Shown piece by piece: positions 25,101 to 36,500 of a DNA stretch of 64,000 nt. Position 1 is the first letter of the stretch. The number at the start of each line of letters is the position of its first letter. The stretch lies in contig NC_058053.1 of NCBI RefSeq assembly GCF_020085105.1, positions 14,346,888 through 14,410,887 of the forward strand. The letters run 5' to 3'. Source of the DNA: Siniperca chuatsi. Its lineage: Eukaryota > Chordata > Actinopteri > Centrarchiformes > Sinipercidae. Below the pieces are notes generated by a model. It was given only the letters and a program-made list of their open reading frames with translations. It was not told where the DNA came from and ran no database searches. Made by a program: the position numbers and the translations under genes.

Positions 25101-25890
25101 CCCATTTTAGTTTTGGATTTTTAATGTTCAATTTAAAGATAGGGAAAGTGCAGTGGTCTGGAGAGGTAAGAAAATGACTCAGTACATTTACTTACTGTAC
25201 CAACACAACAATGTAAAACCTCAACATTTAACTAAGGACAGTACTTGAGTAATATATCTTCATCTTCTGCAACAACAGGCTCCAAACCCACCTTTTCAGA
25301 TTCATCAACATCCCTTGTGAGCACTCTCCTTTTTTTTAAATAAATAAATACAAATTAAAACGCTAATCTTTAAGCAATTGTACTGCAGCACTGAACATGC
25401 TTTTAGTTATTTGTTTGAAAGGGATACACTCCCAATTTTGGATGATATCTAGCTCTTGCTTCTACGTGGTTCAAATGCATATATTTTAAGTCACTTTGAA
25501 CAACAATATCTGCCAAATGAATGTAAAGTAATGTAAAATATACTGAATATTTACCAGCTGAAAGTATCCAACACTCAGTGTGTTTTCTTTTTTCTTCTCA
25601 TCTCTGTAACACATGTAAATTAAAGTAAAGCCCAGGAATATTTCATAACAACTGCAAGCATATTGTGGTCTGAAACATGGTATATTATGGGAAATGTAAT
25701 TTGCAATACAAACTTACCCATTCTCAATGTTGGCTAAAAAAGACAGGAAGCTATATTTAGAGTTGCCTGTAATTACTTGGCTTTTTATACAAAATTATTA
25801 TTATTGTGTTAGTTCTTTTGCAATGAAAACAGCTCACTCACCTCTTTTATCTGCACCTGGTGTTGTTGTAATTTTGATTGATTTCTTCAT
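16847..25890 (-). CDS. abcb11: Bile salt export pump (ABCB11/BSEP), full ABC transporter
   Basis: ATP-driven exporter of conjugated bile salts across the hepatocyte canalicular membrane (family knowledge). 27 coding exons on the minus strand add to 3903 nt, giving 1300 aa against about 1321 in human, arranged TMD1-NBD1-linker-TMD2-NBD2. Exon coordinates are given in the five block entries. The protein begins [16 protein letters not shown] and ends [10 protein letters not shown], matching the BSEP C-terminus (KLVTTGSPIS as I recall it), which separates it from ABCB1 and ABCB4. Both Walker A motifs, both signatures and both H-loops are present. NBD1 has Met in place of the catalytic Glu, as in mammalian BSEP. 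A non-coding first exon ending at 26235 probably precedes the start exon. Fish may carry a second abcb11 copy, and I cannot tell which this is. Confidence 0.96.
17624..17886. repeat. Long foldback repeat in abcb11 intron 25
   Basis: Two arms of about 90 bases (17624-17719 and 17801-17886) are imperfect reverse complements around a loop of about 80 bases. The shared core reads GATGGAGTTTGCCCA on one side and TGGGCAAACTCCATC on the other, followed by matching GATCTTCCTCA / TGAGGAAGATC and GGACAAAACA / TTGTTTTGTCC. Diverged single-arm relatives occur at 11690-11945. Looks like a non-autonomous inverted-repeat element, with no open frame. Confidence 0.7.
19232..20827 (-). other. abcb11: abcb11 exons 18-23: second transmembrane domain
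   Basis: Exons 20827-20672, 20564-20460, 20328-20167, 20051-19848, 19751-19510, 19388-19232; about residues 709-1050. Conserved stretches include [16 protein letters not shown], then [16 protein letters not shown] and [15 protein letters not shown]. All junctions keep frame with canonical GT-AG sites. Confidence 0.93.
20915..21168 (-). other. abcb11: abcb11 exons 16-17: linker between the halves
   Basis: Exons 21168-21090 and 20996-20915, about residues 655-708. The segment is rich in Ser, Cys and basic residues ([12 protein letters not shown] then [12 protein letters not shown]) and corresponds to the phosphorylatable linker of ABCB pumps. The donor of exon 16 (AAAAG|GTGCAG) is weak but is the one that keeps the frame. 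The nearby A|GTAAGT would shift it. Confidence 0.75.
21774..22058 (-). repeat. Interspersed repeat of the TTGCAACTAA...TTAATCGATTA type
   Basis: One of five copies in the window (also 27686-28042, 31149-31446, 32470-32988, 43329-43556) of an AT-rich family common in spiny-rayed fish. Hallmarks are ATGATTA..AGATTAATCTG and TTTTGGACTGTTGG with its complement CCAACAGTCCAAAA. Some copies end in near-complementary TAGGGTTGCAAC / GTTTCAGCTCTA. Probably a non-autonomous DNA transposon (inference). Confidence 0.65.
22092..23304 (-). other. abcb11: abcb11 exons 11-15: nucleotide-binding domain 1
   Basis: Exons 23304-23194, 23114-22989, 22891-22688, 22559-22389, 22281-22092; about residues 388-654. 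Walker [10 protein letters not shown] at about 443-451, Q-loop in [11 protein letters not shown], signature MSGGQ at about 547-551, Walker B ILLLD ending at D571, and H-loop His near 603. The residue after the Walker B Asp is Met ([11 protein letters not shown]) instead of Glu, so this half-site should be poorly catalytic. Confidence 0.93.
23423..25890 (-). other. abcb11: abcb11 exons 1-10: N-terminus and first transmembrane domain
   Basis: Coding exons 25890-25842 (start ATG at 25890), 25733-25718 (only 16 nt), 25603-25555, 25038-24797, 24720-24636, 24518-24385, 24291-24120, 24020-23896, 23797-23623, 23536-23423; about residues 1-387. The first extracellular loop (about 95-119) has three N-glycosylation sequons close together (NNS, NGS, NNT), as in mammalian BSEP. 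The motif [20 protein letters not shown] in exon 6 is the coupling-loop region typical of ABCB pumps. Confidence 0.93.
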
Positions 25891-26234
25891 GTTTCTAGAT
25901 CTGTCAGGCAGGTGTGTCCTCACTTGGTAACTGTGGGTAAGTTAATATTTATGTAACGGTTAAGTCACTGATGTCAAAAACTCTGCATTATAATGACCTT
26001 GACTGACAAGAAAGACATGTTCTGCTGACACGTGCAGAACCTCATTACTTTAGACACTGACGGGGAATTCACAAAAAATAGAATTTATAAAAATTAAGTG
26101 AGTTGATTTGATAATGAACTTTTTTACTCGTGAAAATTACATAGCTTCCGACAAGATCAGCATTTATAAAATCCTGGTTGACTGTTAACGCAACGTAGCA
26201 GTTTATGGTGGAAGAAAAGCAAAACGTTCTGTAC

Positions 26235-26300
26235 CTGAACTTCTCGCTGAATGTCTGGTTTCTTCAGAAATCTACCAGCATCACTGATGCTCATCAGAGT
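26235..26300 (-). promoter_or_regulatory. abcb11: Probable abcb11 non-coding first exon and start region
   Basis: On the minus strand a good donor (AAGTTCAG|GTACAG) lies at 26235/26234. It pairs with the acceptor at 25931/25930 in front of the coding exon that starts at 25890. The exon body includes GATGAGCATCAGTGATGC, an imperfect palindrome. The 5' end is unknown. I looked for an FXR inverted repeat (two half sites one base apart) upstream to about 26450 and saw no clear one. Confidence 0.4.
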
Positions 26301-27397
26301 AAATTCCTATCTTAACTATCTTATTATCAGGTAACCTATACCTCTCCTTTCCCATTATCTACACCTCCATTAGACTGATGAGGGTTATGTCAGTATTATG
26401 ACTTTTACTAGACTGCCTTTGTAAAGCGAAATTTAATCACTAAAACAAGTTAATGTGTATTGACTGCAGTTGTGTATATGTATGTACATATTATGTATCT
26501 TCACAATCAAACACAGTGGGATTTTTAAAATGTGAAATTTACTAATATTTGCTTACAGAAAACCCATCCCTTGGTACAAGTGTGTTTACTTGTCATCATA
26601 AGTGATTGTAAAATGAGAAAAATGACCGTAAGGCCATTAGTTATGGTCAGGTGCTGTCTCAATACACACATAATCCGATTAAAATGTCATGGCTAGTGAA
26701 CGTTTGGTCCCTGCCTGTCATTAGAAGTCATTAGAATGACTTCATGAACATTAAATTAATTAAGTACAAATTTGAATAAACAGTTAATCATTTGTAGAAG
26801 GATGAATAAACAAATGAGATACTGTTTTAGGGAAAGGAAACTACAGTAGCAAATTTGTAAACCTGTTAAAACTTTATTTTCACATTTCACCTGTCTAAGG
26901 GTTAATTATTAATTTCAGATAGTTTCTATACATACTGTAATAAATGTTGTGTGTTACTGGTACTATTAGATCCATTTGTCTTTTTCCATCACTGTAACTT
27001 TTTAGCTATCCAACAGTGTGGCGTTTCCTTATTTCACAGTTACATAAGTATTAGTACATCAAGTATGTAAGTAATAGTAAGTAATTGTAGTAATCAAGCA
27101 GATGTTCGGGGGGTTAATGCCCGCTAGGACAAGTAGAAGGGTTCGGAATTTGCTCCTTCTTTACAGCCGGTTATTATTCACAACAGTGTTTGATAATACC
27201 ACAGGAAGGAGGAGGTTTTAGTCAAAGATCTGTTGGATCTCTCTCAGAGAGCTGAGGGCTGTTTGGTATGGAGAAGCCTGAACTAACAACTGTGTGCAAA
27301 TATAGGTGTAGGAATGAAATCAAGAAAAGTATAATCAAGTATATTTAACAAACTTATATACATACTTTGGTATGCCTTTCATGAATTCAAATGTAGT

Positions 27398-28300
27398 CAG
27401 TGGTGGAGGAAGTATTCAGATACTTTATTTAAGTAAAAGTGATAATACCACACTGTAAAAATACTCGAGTACCAGTAAAAGTCCTGCATTAAAAATGTTA
27501 CTTGTGTAAAAGTATGCAAGTATAACCAGTAAAATGCACTTAAAGTATTAAATGTAAAAGTATTCAATGTAGAAAAATGGCCCATATTATATCATTAGAT
27601 AATTATTACTCATGCATTAATATAAAAGCAGGATTTTACTGTTGTAGATGGTTGATGTAGAGATAATTTTTAACTATTTTGTATAGGACTGCAAGTAATG
27701 ATTATTTTCATTATAGATTAATCTGCTGATTATTTTCTCCATTAATTGAAGTAAAAATTAAGATAATAGTGAGAAATGCCTTCACAATTACCCAGTGCCC
27801 AATGTGACACCTTCACAATGCTTGTTTTGTCCAACCAATAGTCCAAACCTCAAAATTGTAAAAACAAAAATAATTAAAACTATTAAAATAATTCAAAGGA
27901 AAAGCAGCAAATCCTCACATTTGTGAATCTGGAACCATGAAATGTTTTTGCATAAAAAATGACTTTAACAATTATGAAAATAATTGCCACTTAATTTTCT
28001 GTCAATTGACTAATTAATTAATCGACTAATTGATTCAGCTGTACTTGTATAAACTGTTGGGTAGTTTGATTAATAACAAAACATCATATTTTATAAGCTC
28101 TTCATATGTTTTGTGTGCTAAAATCTTAATTTGTAAAGTAACTAGTAATTAAAGCTGTCAGATAATTGAAATGAAGTACAATATTTCCCTCTGAAATGTA
28201 GTGAAGTAGAAGTAGAAAGTGGCACAAAATAAAAGACTCAAGTAAAGTACAAGTACTTCAAATTTGTACTTAAGTACAGTACTTGAGTAAATGTACTTAA
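27398..28300 (+). repeat. CAGTGGTGG-family DNA repeat with nested element
   Basis: Starts CAGTGGTGGAGGAAGTATTC and ends in the ACTTGAGTAAATGTACTTA block, the two ends of a very common teleost repeat rich in AAGTAAAAGT/ACTTGAGTA. Further copies or parts lie at 39293-39545, 41861-42350 and 44378-45502; the last ends CTTTCCACCACTG, the complement of the start. A different repeat (27686-28042) sits inside it. Confidence 0.7.
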
Positions 28301-28385
28301 TGTTAAGTTAATGTACTAAGTTTAAATATATTGAACACATACAGTACTTTTTGATTACTTTTGGCTGCCAAAATAGTACACTATT

Positions 28386-28765
28386 TAATGAGGAGTTTAT
28401 TTTGGGAGATACACTCATTTGTTGTTTGTCTTGCTGAAAGTTAGATGAGAGGATTGATACCACTCCCCCATCTGTACGGTAAATATAAAGCCAGCAGCTG
28501 ATTAGCTTAGCTTAGCATAAGGACTGGAAACAGAGGGAAACAGCTAGCCTGGCTCCATCCAAAGGTAACAAAATCCGCCTACCAGCAACTCTAAAGCTCA
28601 TTTATAACACATGATTTCTTGTTTGTCTATCCAATAAAGACTGAAGTGTATGCGTGTAAGCGACATGCTGTGGTTTTACAGGTGGTTATGTGCCAGACTA
28701 TTTCTTGGCTGAGAGCAGTGATTTCTTGCAGTCTCCTGGTTGGCTGGCAACCGCACAGTGACGAC
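28386..28765 (+). repeat. Common percomorph interspersed repeat (TTAGCTTAGCATAA type)
   Basis: Contains CAGCAGCTGATTAGCTTAGC, GACTGGAAACAGAGGGAAAC and AGCTAGCCTGGCTCCATCCA, words I recognise from a widespread fish repeat. A fragment in the opposite orientation lies at about 35716-35760 (TTAAGCTAAGCTAACCAGCT). The open frame across it is not a gene. Confidence 0.65.
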
Positions 28766-30539
28766 AAGAGTGAGAGACTTTTAACAGGGGAAAAAACAGC
28801 TAGCAAAGAGACAGATCAAGACAGAGAAGGTGTATCTGACTCACATTATTGGAAGTCCCTTTTCCTTTCTTTCATGGAGGTGAAGTATTCATCCCACTGC
28901 ATGTGTTGCTTTGATGGTCATTTTGTTGGGTTTGTTGACAAAATTGACAAAGCAGCTAGCTAACTACTTTTACAAAAGCACAGTAGCTGATATAATTAGC
29001 AACACTGCAAACATGCTAACTCTCCCGATTCTTTAGTTTAAATTATGTTATTAACTTCCTATTGTTTGTTGTGAGGCCAAAGTATGACTGGCTTTACAGT
29101 TTACTTTCTTTCCCTATCCATTCACAGCTATGCAGATACATGGCAGCGACCTTAAATGTTTGATATGTAACTAATTTAAAGTCAAAGGATGCCAACCTCA
29201 CTTTTCCCCTAAAGGTTCTGTAACATATCCTTTTTGGGCATTTTAGGGAACATGCCCTGAAGGTTGTTTTAGTGAAACCTTTAAAGAACCATCAGGGAAT
29301 GTTTCCCAAAGGTTCTTTAAAGATTTCACAAAAATAACCTTCTGGGCAGTCCACACATCTCATGATGTGGTGTTTCAGTTAGTTATTTGGTTCAATAAAT
29401 TACTTTTTTGCATTTTAATTCTGTGTGTGGCCTCCCTTTTGTTGCCAGCCTTGAGCCAGGTGGTAAAAGTTGGCCATACAGCATAAAAAGGTAAGCAGAG
29501 AAAGCTTAGATTAAAGTCTCCCTCTAAAATGTGTTTTGCTTTTTGTTCCTTCACTTGAATGTTTGAGCTTCACTGTGCAGAATGATGTATGTGCAGAGTT
29601 TGACACTAGAAGGCTGTTTTCACTCAGAGGGGGAAAGTTTCTCCGAGCTCACCTTAAATCTGAGCTTAACACGTACTTATGAGCAGGATTGTGTGACATC
29701 ACAACTAGTTTGGAGACAGTCACGGTCCAGTATGCAGCTTGCACAAGTTGGATGTGGATAATTAAAGCCTCCTGTGCACAAACACTGAGAACAGTGAAGC
29801 AGGAGACATCATGTATCCAGCAATTAAACTTTTTAAATGAAAATATTTGCATATTCATAGATTCTGTATTTTTCAAGGAGGGAGATAGAGTAGAAATAAT
29901 TTTAAGAATGCTTGACAAGGTTATTGAACTTTTTAGTGGAAAAACAATATCACACACACAAGTTATTGTAATTATAATAATACAATCTAGTATCTAACTA
30001 TACTTAAAAAATAGTGTACTATTTATTCAGCCAAAAGTCATCAATATATTCATCTTAAGAACAATATTTGATTTACTTAATGCCAGTGGCTGTAATATGT
30101 TGCCTGATTATGAGTATTTGCATATTCATAGATTTTGGCTTCACTGAGGGAGAAGGAGAGAAGGAGTAGATGTAATTTCAAGAACTTTTAAGGAGGCAAG
30201 TGAACTTTATTGTGGGTTGAAAAAATATTTATATCAGACACAAATTGTTATTGAAAGCAGGAGATCTTTAATGGGATTTACTCTTTCAAGTTTAGAAACA
30301 TATTGATTAATGCAGCTTTAAGCAGTAAGTTTTAGTGTACTTTTTCGTGGATTTATAATGTTTGAATAAAAATAAAACTGCGCTTTTACTTTGTAGAAGA
30401 AAACACATAAGGGAATCTTGTATAGAAACATTAGAATATCTCCAAATATGGAAAAATATGAATGTATACTCCATTCATCCATATGTCTATCTATCTAGCT
30501 GACATTATCATCTAGCGCCCAGCAGACAGCGCTCTTCAC

Positions 30540-30725
30540 ACATCATTTCTGTGGAAAACAGACCGGAGAAGGACAGCTAAATTCACCGGAAGTTACATTA
30601 CAGTAACGCCAAAAGAAGTAGAAAGCTAAAACAAACGAAGTTTGAATCCACCATCTCGGTTTTTCTTCACCCTGCTGCTCTGCTATGCGACACTGGTTCA
30701 TGTACGGGCCGCAGAAAATATACAT
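30540..30725 (+). promoter_or_regulatory. Putative first exon and promoter of the upstream SDR gene
   Basis: Unlike its surroundings this stretch is not AT-repeat. It has an ETS-type ACCGGAAGT at about 30586, scattered CpGs, and ends in a strong donor ATACAT|GTAAGT at 30725/30726. The next plausible acceptor is GCCTTAG at 33541-33547, four bases before the SDR start codon at 33552. Spliced this way, ATG 30685 would be in frame with the SDR and add 15 residues (MRHWFMYGPQKIYIK). Transcript evidence is lacking. Confidence 0.45.
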
Positions 30726-33547
30726 GTAAGTTTCTTTTTTACGCTCTCTAAAGAGATGTTTAGCCCTGTTAACCCTGGCACAACAAAATGATGGGGATAA
30801 TGTTACTGAAGTATCAGACGTATAATGAATAGGCCTACGTTAATGCGAGCCAAGACTTAACTTTCAGAGATTTACAAAAGTCTAATAATTTGCAGCAGTC
30901 CTGTTATCAAAATCCTGGTCCGCTTGTGACTTGTGATGAGACGTTTAGCGTGGGAACAATGTCTAATAAAACTAGTAATAAATCAGCGGTAGATAATAAT
31001 GGATCATCTGTGTGATGTTTAAAGTGTCCCGATCTTGTATTTTTGCTTCGGCCACATACGTTTGTGCAAATTGATTCAAGCATTTGAGGTACAGGATACT
31101 TGATAGGCCTACAACACCACAGGTATATTATTAGTATAATGTTAGATATTTAGCAGAGCTGAAATGATTAGTCAGTCAGTCCAGCGACTGAAAATTATTC
31201 GGCAGCAATTTTAATAATCGTTTGATCGTTCAAGATTCATTGAGTCACTGGTTTTAGCTTCTCAGGTGTGATTATTTGTTGGTTTTCTTCTTGTCTTCTA
31301 TGATAGTCAAATTCATATTTTGGGGTTTGGGACTGTTGGTCAGACAAAATAAGCAATTTGAAGATGTCTTACAGAGTTAACCATGAATTAAGAAAAAACT
31401 CAGCTGATCCGAAGATTATTATGTAATTGTTAGTTTCAGCCCTACGGTCCTTTATTAATTTAGACTGTCCATTTAATCCAATTATATAAAGACGTTTTCA
31501 AATATGTGCAATACAAGAAACTGGATGCACCAAACCCTAGGTCCCCCCTCAGATGCAATAAAGTCACATAGTTTCTCACAGTCAAATTGGGTTTGAAAGT
31601 CCATATTTTTATCCAAAGTGGACCCTGATCTTGTAAAATCTTTCACCAGTGCCACTTCTATAATAATGTATATTGTCCAAGGCTAGTGAGGAAGACATTA
31701 CATTCATTCCTTTTCCCTCCATTTGGGGATGAAATGCAGAGTTAGACCTGTGATGTTAACAAACTGGAGCAAATACTGAAAATAGCGACGTCCTAATTGT
31801 ACCTTTTAACCAACCTCTTAAGTTTTCTTATACTGCATCGTTTTAAGAATAAAACAAAAAATATAGTTAGGTTTGTGATGCATCACATTGGAAAAGGGCA
31901 GTGCTGACAAAGAACTCATTGCACAAAAATGTGCCTGCATGTTTAATCATGCAGGAGAGCCTTTCCTGAAGGCATTTTGATGGTGTTTATCCACCCAAAC
32001 AAAGGGGCAGGTTTCGCCAGTTCTCAGTTTTATGTTTTAAACTTTCCTCAGCAAAGTTCAATTTTAATGAGGTTTAGGTGTTCAGGTATCTCATGGCTTA
32101 GTCATGTTTCACTTTCTTTTGTTTGGAACATCCATAGTATGTGGTACGCAGAAGTGACATGTTTTTCCGGTCTAACATGAATGTCAACTGCTGGAAGTCT
32201 TGATTTATATGTTGTGTAAGTCGCCTAATCCCATTTGGGATGGGCCAATTCAGTCCTATGACATGAAAATAAAAAATCCTTTTTAGCTTATACATTTATT
32301 GTATTGTATGTGTTTGAAAAGGAGACTATCCATTGGATCTACAGTAGCGCTCATAGATTATCATCTAAGTTGTCTGACCATGACATAAACACACTTAATA
32401 ACCTGATAAGAGAACTCCAGGGCAGAGGCATAAAGTAAGTGTCTATCAACCAGATATGTTAGTATGATTTAGGGTTGCAACTAACAAATGTTTTTATTAT
32501 TGATAAATCTGCCAGTTATTTTCTCAGGGAATCTTTTGCTCTAAAAAATGTCAGAAAATAGTGAAATATGGCCATCACAGTTCCCCAGAGCCCACGGTGA
32601 CGTCTTCAGATGTCTTGTTTTGTCTGTCCAACAGTCCAAAACCCAAAGATATTCAATTTACTATAATAGAAGACTAAGAAAACCAGCAAATAATCACGTT
32701 TGAGGGGCACCATGGTGGCCTAGAGGTGAAGGTGCTGATGTTAAATCACAACATCCCTGGTCCAAGTCTAGCCGTTGTTGTCATATCATTCTCCAACTCT
32801 CTCCCCAAAATTTCCTGTTATCTGTCCATGGTCGGTTATCAAATAAACTTTTAAAAAAGCATAAAATGCTCAAAAGATAATAAAAACATTTGAGAAGCTA
32901 GAATCAGTAAATTTTTGGCCCTTTCCTTAAGAAAGGATTCATCAATTATCAAAATAGTTGCCCATTAATTTAATTGTTTCAGCTCTAGTACATCTTTCCA
33001 CCAGCTTTCCGAGTTAGCTACACCATCTACAAAGTATTCTGATAATAAATTATACAAATTACAACACAAACAGAAGTCGTAATACCATGGATGTAGTTCT
33101 TATAATTGTAAAATGTCATCAGTTTGAAGATAATATGTTCAGGATTACAAGGTAATGTCTACTGAAAAGTACTGTGGGAGTTGAACTAATGAGAACCTCC
33201 GACTGTCTGATAAAATATGAGATTGACCTTGGAAAGAGTAGCTGACATAATAATATCACCTGAAGGTTCATTCTACTTAATGGACCTTGCAGCACACAGG
33301 GACAAAGGAAAAGCATCATCTAAACCTCCACACACCAAAACCCAATGAAGTCACTCTTTGTATGCAGATTTAGATGTTGTTAGTCATTGTGTTGTGTTGA
33401 GATGCCAATGTCACTACTGAACATTAGAAATCTATACCATGTGAGTTATTTCTTATTTAACTCCGTTCATTCTAACCATAGAGTCATACAAACCATAAGG
33501 TCATACAAACAGTAGCCTATAATAAGGTGGTTTCTTCTTTGCCTTAG
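30726..33547 (+). other. Putative 5' intron of the upstream SDR gene, repeat-rich
   Basis: If the first exon at 30540-30725 is real, this is its intron. It holds two copies of the TTAATCGATTA-type repeat (31149-31446 minus, 32470-32988 plus), the second interrupted by a SINE. No other conserved coding sequence is seen. Confidence 0.4.
32704..32872 (+). repeat. tRNA-derived SINE inserted in an older repeat
   Basis: The head GGGGCACCATGGTGGCCTAG has an A-box-like TGGCCTAGAGGT, and GGTCCAAGTCTA about 50 bases on resembles a B box (GGTTCAAGTCC). The tail includes CTCCAACTCTCTCCCC and AAATAAACTTTT. It splits the repeat 32470-32988. The flanks ATAATCACGTTTGAG and ATAATAAAAACATTTGAG look like a diverged target-site duplication. 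Confidence 0.7.
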
Positions 33548-33551
33548 AAAA

Positions 33552-36500
33552 ATGTTCCTGTATGTCCTCGGACTGGTGCCTCTCTGGTTCACCTACCGCT
33601 GGTACAAGGAAAGCAAAAAAGTGCCAAACAAGGAAGATAAGTATGTCTACATCACTGGCTGTGACACTGGGTTTGGTAATCTCCTCGCGAGACACCTGGA
33701 CAAGCTGGGCTTCCCTGTGATCGCAGGCTGTTACACCGAGAAGGGTGAGGATGAGCTGAAGAAGATCGCCTCCGACAGACTGACGACCGTTCACCTGGAT
33801 GTCACCGACTCTGAAAGTGTCGGCAAAGCAACAGCTCTCATCAAGACGTTGGTTGGACAGAACGGTGAGTGGTTTTGAGGTGCTTATTTTACAGGGTCAC
33901 ATTACACTGATAACATTTAATGTTTGTTTCTCTCATGGGTATTATGTTAATCTCACTAGCCAAGAGATTTTACAGAATTCGTAGGATTTCAAATTACAAT
34001 TTGTAGTTTTACAGGGGGTTTATGTGCCGTGTTTAACCTGTGATTATGTTAACTGGTGGCGATCACCTGAATGCATCAGTGGTTGCTTGTGGTGACTGTA
34101 GATGTTTCTAACCTTTTTTTTCCCTCCACTTTAACTTCTTGTTTTGACCATCTGCAGTCACCACAAGCAACCACTGACGCATTCAGGCGATCGCCACCAG
34201 TTATCATGATCTGAAACACCAAACTATTTTCTTTGTCGGGCACAATGACTTCATGGTGTGTGTCTTGTTGTTATTGTCAGGTTGTTATGGAGAGCCATTT
34301 CATTCAAAACCCCACCCAAAGTGCACACCACCTATCCAGTTACCACTCACCACCCATCCAGTCATCCTGCTCCGCCACCCAGTCGACAGCGTGCGTCACC
34401 CAGCTGGGTAGCGCAGGGTACTGGGAGAAGTTAGTCGTCATGGCTTTCTGCCAGAAAGGCTTTAGGAAGTCAGGTGACGTAGTATAAAAAGCGAGAGTCC
34501 ATAAGGGGGGTGGTCATGGAGGTTGAGTCAAACACAGGACTTCACCCAGGAGACCAAGGTTCATGTCCTGTGTGAGGCAAATTTTTACTTATTTTTAAAG
34601 ATGAGATGAGACAAAGAGAGAGACTGTCTCCGTCCCAAGTTATAAGTATAAGAAGAACAGAGACTTCTGGGACACTTTCATCTTCTGTTAGGAACATCTA
34701 GTGCCCTATAACCCACAACAACATAATCAACAGGACCCAACGCCTCCTTTATGAAACCATACTACCATACACCATAGTCAAAGTGTCATAAATTCTATTA
34801 CACCCGTAAATCCCTTAGTCACCCCCAAATTTCTCCCACGGTTCCCCTCTTTTTGATGAGGGATGAACACAACAATAACAAATCAACTAGCTACACACGG
34901 CCTATGAACCTCCATCCTCATAGTCCTGAACAGACCATGATCCAAAGAAAGTGTTACTAACTAGCAACATTCCTGACAGAGACCACAAATCGCATGCTCG
35001 CCGGAGCCAACAAACAGGTCAGGAAAAGGGCAAAAGACTCACGCGAGATAAGCTACTCTACCTAGACAATGCAAGAAGGAAAAACCTCAAATAGCAATAG
35101 GAGGAAAAATCCTAAAAGCACTCATTGATTAACTAGAATTACAAACATATCATAGTTCAACTCAATTAAATTCGTCAGTAAGAAATTCATTAGAGTTTGT
35201 ACTGGTAGTGGTTCACATTGTTCCTTTTTTATGCCTGCATTTCACTCCCACACTTTCTGGAATCTTTTGATAAAGTGTGTTGCAGATTCTTCAGGGACAT
35301 TCTGATGTTGCAGTCCTGAGTGCCTGATAGCGGCAGACTGATCATTTTACCTTACATTTTTACTCTTATCACCCTGTGGTGAATTTTTACTTTTATTTTT
35401 TGGTGAATTAACTAGAGATTCATTGTTAGCCTTTGTTATGGGGTGATTGTTACCCATATTTACAGCATGCACATTCAGTAAATACTGCTGCAGTGTCAAA
35501 AGTTTTACTCTTATAGGGATACTCTTGGATGAAGGCTGTAAACCACCTCAGAATGTTACATCATGTTCCTGAAAATGGTTAGATTAAAAGCAGCATCAAT
35601 GACGCACAAAAACACATTGACAAACACAAAACAACTCATATATTCAATGCAACTCGAGGCTTTCTATTACACCCATAAACCCCTTAGTCAGCCCCACATT
35701 TCTCTCACATATGTTAAGCTAAGCTAACCAGCTGCTGGCTGTAGCCTCATATTTACCGTTCTGACATGCAAGGGGTAACAATTGTCATCTAACTCCAGGC
35801 AAGAAATACAAAGAAACCGTATCTCTAATAGTGTCAAAGTATTCCTCTAACTCAAGTTTTAGGAATTAACATAAAAAGTAACAGCGATTTCACTTCTAGG
35901 TGATGCAAAGTGCCATGCATGTGAGTATTATCATCTCCTTGTGTTTATTATCTTGTTGTCCTGCTCCAGGCCTGTGGGCTGTTGTGAACAACGCTGGAGT
36001 CGCTCTGCCATCTGGTCCCACTGACTGGCTCACTATAGAGGATTACAAGGCTATGCTAGCTGTCAATCTGTGCGGTGTGATCGATGTAACACTGAGCGTC
36101 CTCCCTCACATCAAGAAGGCTAGAGGCAGAGTGGTGAACGTCGCCAGCGTGTTTGGGAGAATCAGCCCGTTCGGTGGACCCTACTGCGTGTCCAAGTATG
36201 GAGTGGAGTCTTTCAATGACAGTCTGCGGTGAGAGGAGATGGAGCGTTTTCATGCTGTACATACATTATTATTCTCATGAGTGTTGACTTGCCTTGACTC
36301 ACAGCGACTTCCTTTGTGTTTCAGGTTAACCATGGCACCATTTGGAGTCAAGGTGGCATGCATTGAGCCAGGCTTCTTCAAAACAAATGTGACTGATACA
36401 ATGATAATGAAAAATAACCTGAGGAAGCTCTGGGAAAGACTACCTCATGATGTGAAAGAGGACTATGGACAAGGTTTCTTGGAGACATGTGAGTTACTGC

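Larger units (their letters stand above)
26301..30477. other. Gene-free region between abcb11 and the SDR genes
   Basis: About 4 kb with no conserved coding exon. The first kilobase is AT-rich and featureless to the eye. From 27398 on it is built largely of repeats: the CAGTGGTGG family with a second repeat nested inside, a common percomorph repeat at 28386-28765, and two diverged direct copies at about 29840-29970 and 30110-30250. A CAAAGGTTCTTTAAAG-type repeat lies near 29215-29345. Confidence 0.5.

Noticed and set aside
26300-26450. FXR-type bile acid response element upstream of abcb11
   Set aside because: I looked for AGGTCA inverted repeats one base apart and found only loose half sites, not enough to report.
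28619-28963. Plus-strand frame of 114 codons
   Set aside because: It spans a common percomorph repeat and flanking sequence, with no conserved domain.
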